Shown: piece after piece, positions 57,451-64,000 of the stretch | Position numbering within the stretch: position 1 is the first letter of the stretch | Layout of the letters: each line of letters starts with the position of its first letter | Source of the DNA: Arabidopsis thaliana | Lineage: Eukaryota > Streptophyta > Magnoliopsida > Brassicales > Brassicaceae | NCBI RefSeq assembly: GCF_000001735.4 | Contig: NC_003070.9 | Location: 29,559,971-29,623,970 of the forward strand | Length of the DNA: 64,000 bases | Direction of reading: 5' to 3' | The notes under the pieces: generated by a model | The model's input: only the letters and a program-made list of their open reading frames with translations | Told to the model about the DNA's origin: nothing | The model's database searches: none | Program-made: the position numbers and the translations under genes

Positions 57451-60400
57451 ATGAGGGAAGAAGAAATTGAGAAGATCCGAGGCGTGGTTCGAGACTGCGT
57501 CAGTAAGCATTTGTACTCGTCGGCCATCTTCTTCGCCGACAAAGTAGCAGCTCTTACCAATGACCCATCTGACATATATATGCAAGCTCAAGCTCTTTTC
57601 CTCGGCCGCCATTACCGTCGCGCTTTTCACCTTCTTAACGCTTCTAAGATTGTCCTCCGAGATCTTCGATTCCGTTACCTCGCCGCAAAGTGCCTCGTAA
57701 TTCCGAATTCCACTATCTATTTCACTTGTTTTGATTGGGACTGGTTTAGGAATCTCAGATTGTTTCTCTTGATTTGAGGGTTTTAGGGTTTATCGGTAAT
57801 TAATTTCTATGTGTTCTCAGGAGGAATTGAAGGAATGGGATCAGTGTCTATTGATGCTTGGTGATGCGAAGGTTGATGATGATGGAATTGTGTATGATGC
57901 TAAAGACGGGAACGTGATAGATTTTGATAAAGATGGAGAGGACCGAGAGATTAATGTAAGTTTTTTCACGACTTTTAAATGTATAATAGAGATCTAGGTA
58001 GTATTATCTTCTCGATTCTGGAAGGTTTGTTAGCGAAACTGTTGGAATTACATTAACTGGTTGACTACTACTTGGTTAGGATAGTAGCTGAACTGATATA
58101 TGGTGATTTACTTTTGCAGATATCATCGGCGATATGCTTTCTAAGAGGAAAAGCATACGGAGCCTTACAAAACCGGTCTCAGGCTCGACAATGGTTAGTG
58201 AGCCTTCTTTCACCTATCTTTCTTGTTCAGGGATCATTTGTTCATCTGCATTTTGATGATTGTGAGAGAGTGATCTTATTGATTTAGTGGTGTTACATGA
58301 ACTTAGCATGTGTATAAGATTTACTCAAGTGCTAGTAGGAAATATTGTGAACTTGTGTGTATGTTGGCTGATCCATCTATTAGGATTGAGTGTTGTGTGG
58401 GAATCTTGAACTTCATAGCTATTTAACTCATCATTTCGGTTTGTTTGCAGGTACAAAGCTGCTATCAAGGCTGATCCTCTGTGCTATGAGGTACTTCTAG
58501 CGCCCTAGTCAATTTGTGCATGTTATTTTTTACTTACTATGGGAAGTTGCAGAGCTAATGTGGGAAGATAAAATTCTTTTAATTTATTGTATAGTAGTGA
58601 AAACCTGATGTACCTCTGTAGATATCAGAAAACTGACATGGACGTGATTTCTATAATCTATCCTTTCAGGCTTTGGAATGCCTTATTGAGAGCCATATGC
58701 TTACATCTGAAGAAGGTGAGTTATAGTTTATGCATTCTTGTTGCTTTTTATTTTTCGTCTTATTTGTTTCATGGTCCAGTCGTTTACATGACTAGAAGGT
58801 TACTGAGACTTCAATTATATAAAATTCAGAATCGAGTCTGCTTTCTTCACTACAATTTAGTCCAGAAGACGGATGGCTCTCTTCTTTCTATTCATGCTTG
58901 ATTAAGAAGGTAAACATTATCTATTGAGTAAAGTGTCTGATCCAATGTGTCAATAGTTATGTGGCACTTATATTTCGAATTTGCTTGCTGATTCTCTGTT
59001 CTGTCGATTTCCTTTTGTAAGCATCTTTTCTTTTCTTCTTGGTACTTACTAGTTCTTCGTGTCCAGTATGACAAAGAGAGCACAGTAGAACTCAAGTTTA
59101 AGAAGCTTGAGAATGAGACTAGTGGTAGTGTCTCTGGCTCATCTATGATCACATTGGCTAATAACACTGATCTGTTGGCCTGTAAAGCTGAGTACTACCA
59201 TCAATGCTGTGAATATCAGAAGTGTTTTGAACTAACCGCGGCGTAAGAAACTTGAGAATGCTGTGTATATTACTGCTGATTCTAAATTCTGAGCAATATG
59301 AAACTTGAATGATTCTAGCAGTGTGGTCTCTTTTGGTCTTATTTGACAGACTCCTTGAGAAAGATCCTTTTCATCTGAAGTGTACGCTGGTACATTTGGC
59401 CGCTGCCATGGAACTTGGTAATTCAAATGAGCTCTATCTAATGGCGTGCAATTTGGTTAAAGACTACCCTTCGAAGTGAGTATTAAATTTATTTTCTCAA
59501 GCTATATGGCATGTGGGTGAGCATGTCAATTGGGATATAATTCTTATGTTTTATCCCAATCCTAGCTAGGATAGTTAACCTGTTTTATGGTTCAGCTTTT
59601 CAAGACCATGAATCAACGTTGAGAGCTTGTTTCTTTGGCTGAATATGTTTTTTGTACTTGATCTCGTTGATCATGTGAAAATGTTTCAAAGTTTTGTGTT
59701 TGAGACAAATTTCATGATTACTTGATGCTCTGTGGTATAAATACTCATACATGGTCTTGTAGGGCGTTGTCTTGGTTTGCGGTGGGTTGTTACTACTATT
59801 GTATCAAAAAGTATGCTGAAGCTCGGCGGTACTTTAGGTAACTATGCTGTGGCATTATGCTGTCTTGATCAAATCTAGTAGGTAGGTGCATATGTGTCTG
59901 ACCTGGAGCTTCATTTCTTTTAATATGGTCTTGCAGCAAAGCTACGGGTATTGATGGCTCATTCTCACCAGCTCGGATAGGTTATGGTAATTCCTTTGCC
60001 GCCCAAGAGGAGGGTGACCAAGCCATGTCTGCCTATCGCACTGCCGCTAGACTATTTCCAGGGTAATCAAGTTACTCTTGTTTTCTTCAAAACTAGTGAC
60101 TGTAAATCTGTAACTTGTGACTAAAATGAATCATCCTTAGCCCTGAAGCATTGTAGAAGTCTTCTTATTACGTTACAAATTGTTTTTTACAGGTTGAATC
60201 TTGATATTATTTTGTTCCAGGTGTCATTTGCCAACTCTGTACATTGGAATGGAGTATATGCGAACTCACAGCTACAAGCTTGCGGACCAGGTAACAAATT
60301 AGAAATTGCTGTGTGGTGTCTTCAACTTATATGACTTAGTGTTTTGCTAACATTGTATTTACTTTAATCCCTTCTATTTTGTCTAGTTTTTCATGCAAGC

Positions 60401-61303
60401 AAAGGCGATATGCCCTTCGGATCCACTTGTTTATAATGAACTCGGAGTTGTTGCATATCATATGAAAGAGTGCGTTCCTCTTCTCTTTACAGTCTGCTTA
60501 TCTCCGAAATTTCCAAATGCTAGTAATGACAAAGCTACATTATAGAATGGGGAGAAGATAACTATCTAGTAAACTGAGTCAACAACATTAACTACATTTC
60601 AGGTATGGTAAAGCTGTGCGGTGGTTTGAGAAGACATTGGCCCATATACCATCTGCATTAACTGAATCCTGGGAACCAACTGTGGTCAATCTTGCTCATG
60701 CATATAGAAAGCTAAGGTATATTGGCGCACACAGAACTACCATGATCTTCCTCTTATGTAGATAATCTCGTGTTGTGAATTGACTGGTCAAAATTCTTGT
60801 CAACAGAAAGGACCGTGAAGCTATCTCCTATTATGAAAGAGCACTTACACTATCAACTAAAAGCTTAAGCACTTATTCCGGCTTGGCTTACACTTACCAT
60901 TTGCAGGTATTTGAATGTACTTTTAAACACCAGTCATTTATTCGAAACAATACTAACTTTGATTATCACAAAACCCGTAATTTTTCCATTTCAATCTCAT
61001 TCTATTCCAGGGGAATTTCTCAGCTGCCATCTCATATTATCACAAGGTATCATATTATACACACTACTATAACTAAGAGAACTATAATTATTTCCTTAAT
61101 AATTAACATATAAACACTTCTCTTCTCTATCAGATGGTGAGCTATACATTTTTCATTTCCTCTGAGTCTTTTATTCTGTTTCTCTTCTCTATTTTCAGGC
61201 CTTGTGGTTGAAACCTGATGATCAATTTTGTACGGAAATGTTGAACGTGGCTCTCATGGATGAATGTCAGAACGGGGTTGATTCAAAGGTTGAGCTCTGC
61301 TAG
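57451..61303 (+). CDS. APC6: Anaphase-promoting complex subunit 6 (CDC16), TPR protein, 543 aa
   Basis: Sixteen exons: 57451-57696, 57821-57955, 58120-58193, 58450-58489, 58670-58715, 58830-58909, 59067-59242, 59350-59475, 59763-59837, 59937-60062, 60221-60290, 60387-60469, 60603-60716, 60807-60906, 61011-61046 and 61199-61303; all phases match, giving 543 residues. The protein is a row of tetratricopeptide repeats, clearest in the C-terminal two thirds (SWFAVGCYYYCIKKYAEARRYFSKA, PARIGYGNSFAAQEEGDQAMSAYRTA, VYNELGVVAYHMKEYGKAVRWFEKTL, TYSGLAYTYHLQGNFSAAISYYHKAL). CDC16/APC6 forms part of the TPR arm of the anaphase-promoting complex, a nuclear ubiquitin ligase for cyclins and securin. The small exons (36 to 46 nt) need care in gene models. 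It corresponds to At1g78770. Confidence 0.94.
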
Positions 61304-61476
61304 GAATTGGTCAGTTAAAATTAACCGCCTTATTCTAGTTCTTGTTGTAATTTATCTGTACTATCATCATTGTGACGCCTAACATAACTTATAATTTATT
61401 CCATGCATCAATAACCAAGAGACTGTTACAATATATTCTTTAAAGGGTCAAATACACTTCTACTTTTCTTATTATC

Positions 61477-62461
61477 TTAGTGTGTGAATGGGCAGCTTTG
61501 TTTCTCTGCAGTGTTGTCTCCACTGTCTGTGGTTTTGGTCTCTGATATAGGAGGTCCCTTGAGTAGTCCCCCGAACAGCTCTCCTGGATCATAGTAAATC
61601 TCAATCTCCTCTGCTCTAAGTGATTCGTCAACCTGTATAGAGAACCTCTAGAAGTAAGTAAATCCTGATGCTAGAGTTTTAGCCATTAAAAGATTATAAG
61701 AAGGGACCCATTCATGTTTCAGACATACCTTTAGAACTCCTAGACCCAGGAATTGAACCATTTCCCCAGTAGGAGCATGACCTTTGAAAGTTCCTTCAAA
61801 GTATCCCCAGTGTCTAAATTTGAAGGCTATAACAGGAGGCCCCGAGTACACAGAGAGTATTTCCCACGCAAACCCGCGTGGTAAAGCAGATCTAAAGGCG
61901 TCATGTGATGACTCAAAGCTCTCTTCCTCGGGCTTATAGTACTGAAACTCTTCAGGCAAAGAGTTCTTGAGCAAAGCATTGTAACTCCCAAGCCTAAGCG
62001 TCTCTTCAGCTGATAAACCTTCTCTCCCTAATAAATAAGAGACTTAAATCTTTGTTTGGTAATTATCCAGTTTAAGATCATAGTGATCAAGTGCTAGCTG
62101 TAACTACCATTGACAAAGAGCTTAAACTTCTCAGGGTTTATAGTCTTGAAGTCCTGTAAACGGATCTTATGTGAGAACTCCATCTCCCATGACTTGATCG
62201 CGTTTTGCACTGTCTCTTCTAACGAACCTTCTGGCCACACCTGCGCTCAAAATCAAATACTATCAACGAATCAGATTCACAAAATATAAACATAGCACAT
62301 ACCTTAAGTGAAACATATATTAACCGAAGGACCTTAGTCTGGCCTTCTTCAAAGAGCTGGTTCACACTATTGAAGTCTGGAGGGTTATCATACCTCCATT
62401 GAACCTGTCCTGCATCTTCAAGGACTGATCTATACTTATCTCTCTCTTCCCTAGTAGCCAT
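61477..62461 (-). CDS. Pathogenesis-related family protein, 238 aa
   Basis: Exons on the minus strand are 62461-62333, 62240-62108, 62027-61729 and 61632-61477, in phase, giving 238 residues. The N-terminus (DKYRSVLEDAGQVQWRYDNPPDFNSVNQLFEEGQTK) and VWPEGSLEETVQNAIKSWEMEFSHK, then VYSGPPVIAFKFRHWGYFEG and a tail TEKQ-like acidic region, are those of a plant family named after a barley pathogenesis-related protein. The biochemical role is not established; the core resembles small SnoaL-like cone folds, but I cannot prove that here. A second possible donor for exon 1 at 62301-62302 would add ten residues (VLRLIYVSLK) in frame. A homologous extra first exon lies 560 bp upstream. It corresponds to At1g78780. 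Confidence 0.85.
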
Positions 62462-63018
62462 ATTAGCTTTTTAATGGAGAATGAGTTATGATTGCTTGTA
62501 TCTTTTATAATCTCACAATACATGTTGATTGATATTTAGAAATTAGTTTAAAATGGATTAGTGGTGAATCCCGTTTTCTTATCCGCGTAAAGTTGACATT
62601 TTGAAGTTGTTAATTGTCTCAATCATATTTTCTAAAAAGTTGCAACCAATAACCAACAATTACTTCTTTGGCTGTCCAAATTGGCTTCTTTTCTATCCAA
62701 TTACATAATGATAATTTCTAAGACTAGGAAATAGAAAATGTAAACCAAGGAATTTTACAAGAAAATCTTGTGCAACTTTTTGAAGTATATGTTTGCTATA
62801 TGTCACATCGGATATCATATGGTAATCAAAGATTTTTGAACTTTTTGGAAATTATTACAGCAACTAGTGAACCATTTAATTACTATATAGGTCTCTACTT
62901 AAATTTTATGATGTTTTCGTACATCTAGTCTAACAGCGTGGTGATTTGTGTTAGTAATCTAAGCATAGTGTTGAAAGAAAATAAAGATAGGCAAGAGAAA
63001 GGAGTTGGTTTTAGTTAC

Positions 63019-63189
63019 ATGGGTTCTTTCTTCTTCGAAAAGCTTGTTCACGGTGTCGAAAATCGGAGGACCACCGTATCTCCACCGTATGTTTCCCGTT
63101 TTTTCATCGTTCAAGATTGATCGGTACTTGTCGGCGGCCAATTTAAGAGACGAAAGTCCACCCTCCAGAGCATCCGCAGAAAAAGACAT
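63019..63189 (-). CDS. Duplicated first exon of the PR-family gene (alternative first exon)
   Basis: A 57-codon exon starting MSFSADALEGGLSS and ending NKLFEEERTH|GTAACT. It is homologous to exon 1 of the gene at 61477-62461 (both share DKYRS-L, WRYxxPP-F-(S/T)VN-LFEE) and ends at the same place and phase. No further homologous exons lie between 62462 and 63018. Splicing to exon 2 at 62240 would stay in frame and give 252 residues with a different N-terminus. I read it as an alternative promoter plus first exon; an orphan exon duplicate is the alternative. Confidence 0.7.
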
Positions 63190-63377
63190 TTTTGTGAGTT
63201 TGCCTAGAGATTATAAAGATAAGAAGACAGAACCTCTACTACATATATAGTAACCACCATTGTAACGTTTTTTACAAAAGACAGATGTCACGATTTTGTC
63301 GTAAAGATTAGAAGAGTCATCATTCGAAGAGTCATCATCACTCACGGTTTGAAGAAGTTTTTTCCTGGCGGGAGAAT

Positions 63378-63423
63378 CTAGTTTAAACTGAGGAAATATT
63401 ATCTTTTCCTCAGTTTAGACTAG
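63378..63423. repeat. Inverted repeat, about 19-bp arms
   Basis: CTAGTTTAAACTGAGGAAA is followed after about 7 bases by its near-perfect reverse complement ending GTTTAGACTAG. The arms would form a stable hairpin in DNA or RNA. It could be the end of a mobile element, but no partner terminus was found. Confidence 0.75.
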
Positions 63424-63712
63424 CTCTTATATTCTGCTTGCTGTTTCTGCAGATCTTCAGGCTAAAGAAATTGCTGTTTCATACCGTAAGAAGATTCCTA
63501 CATCTCGCTTTTCTGCTTTAGGTCAACGTTCTACGATCAAGGAAGGGAAAATCTCTAAGAGCAGAAGATCGATGATGGCTAAGATTTATTCTTACATTTC
63601 AGAGTATTTTGGTGTGTTACTGAAGCACACAGAGCATATATCCAGAATAAAGTCAAATATATCTATTTCGTTCTATATGAAGTATGAACCATATATTACC
63701 ACATTAGCCTAG
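63419..63712 (+). other. Unidentified open frame of 97 codons, possible exon remnant
   Basis: Open between TAG at 63416-63418 and TAG at 63710-63712, in a region where random frames are much shorter. The translation includes AKEIAVSYRKKIPTSRFSAL and SKSRRSMMAKIYSYISEYFG; the only ATG pair is at codons 52-53. A TTTCTGCAG acceptor-like site lies at 63444-63452. I do not recognise the family. It may be an exon of a gene continuing outside the window or a captured fragment. Confidence 0.35.
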
Positions 63713-64000
63713 CCTATAATAAACAAACCAGTAGTATGATCTTCAGAATAACTTGTGTGGAATAATCCCTGTTATAATCTTCACATATGTCTACAAAAGA
63801 AAAGATCAAATAACATATCACTACAAGAACACATACCATGATCTAAGCGTTTATGTATTTTTAGACAGAGAAGCAAAAGAAAAGAGATTTCACTTTCATT
63901 AGTTCATAAGGATAAAAAGAAAGATGCAGGGACAAGCATGTGCTATTTTCAATCATACCTTAAAAGTCCAGAAGAAGCTGGGGAAGAATCCTCTCTAAAT

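Larger units (their letters stand above)
63190..64000. other. Upstream flank of the PR gene with an inverted repeat and an open frame
   Basis: Contains the duplicated word CGAAGAGTCATCATC near 63310-63340, an inverted repeat at 63378-63423 and an open frame at 63419-63712 (listed separately). The remaining 290 bp to the window edge are AT-rich with no gene seen. Confidence 0.5.

Noticed and set aside
62303-62332. Longer exon 1 of the PR gene (adds VLRLIYVSLK)
   Set aside because: Possible as a splice variant, but the duplicate exon ends at the position equivalent to 62333, which supports the shorter form as the main one.

Overview
The window is plant nuclear DNA. The genes are split by short AT-rich introns with GT/AG borders, intergenic DNA is AT-rich, and the products include plastid-targeted proteins, a BZR1-type factor, B-box and B3 factors and TBL-type wall acetylation proteins. 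From gene order and exact protein lengths I recognise it as the lower arm of chromosome 1 of Arabidopsis thaliana, roughly loci At1g78580 (5' leader only) to At1g78780. Locus numbers and names come from memory; exon borders were read from the sequence and checked for frame.

Layout. 1-940: leader exon and first intron of a leftward gene, probably TPS1. 4.37-6.16 kb: NADK3 (+). 7.4-8.7 kb: BBX22 (+). 9.3-12.2 kb: MSL6 (-). 13.9-15.8 kb: VTE6 (-), head to head with plastid RPL13 (+, 16.0-17.4 kb). 17.8-18.6 kb: an AT-rich tandem array. 19.7-22.0 kb: two tandem B3-domain genes (-). 23.0-25.5 kb: POLD3 (+). 26.0-36.1 kb: a tandem triplet of gamma-glutamyl hydrolases (+, order GGH1, GGH3, GGH2), with a 220-bp tandem array between the first two. 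37.0-38.4 kb: a phospholipid/glycerol acyltransferase (+). 39.9-41.6 kb: BEH4 (+). 42.7-44.6 kb: TBL42 (+). 45.7-47.5 kb: a Sec61-alpha/SecY gene (+). 47.9-56.8 kb: four leftward F-box/LRR/FBD paralogues, two intact and two broken, one of them by an 844-bp hAT-like insertion. 57.5-61.3 kb: APC6/CDC16 (+). 61.5-63.2 kb: a pathogenesis-related family gene (-) with two tandem, frame-compatible first exons.

The single-copy genes are housekeeping or regulatory and do not form one pathway. Two themes recur: tandem duplication (GGH, B3, F-box, a PR first exon), and intergenic tandem arrays next to the duplicated genes. I found no rRNA, tRNA, CRISPR or viral genes. The most informative observations are the precise hAT-like insertion with its 8-bp target duplication, a patch of near-identity between GGH1 and GGH2 that looks like gene conversion, the duplicated PR first exon, repeated G-box modules upstream of BEH4, an E2F-type site before POLD3, and three homopolymer tracts flanked by direct repeats.
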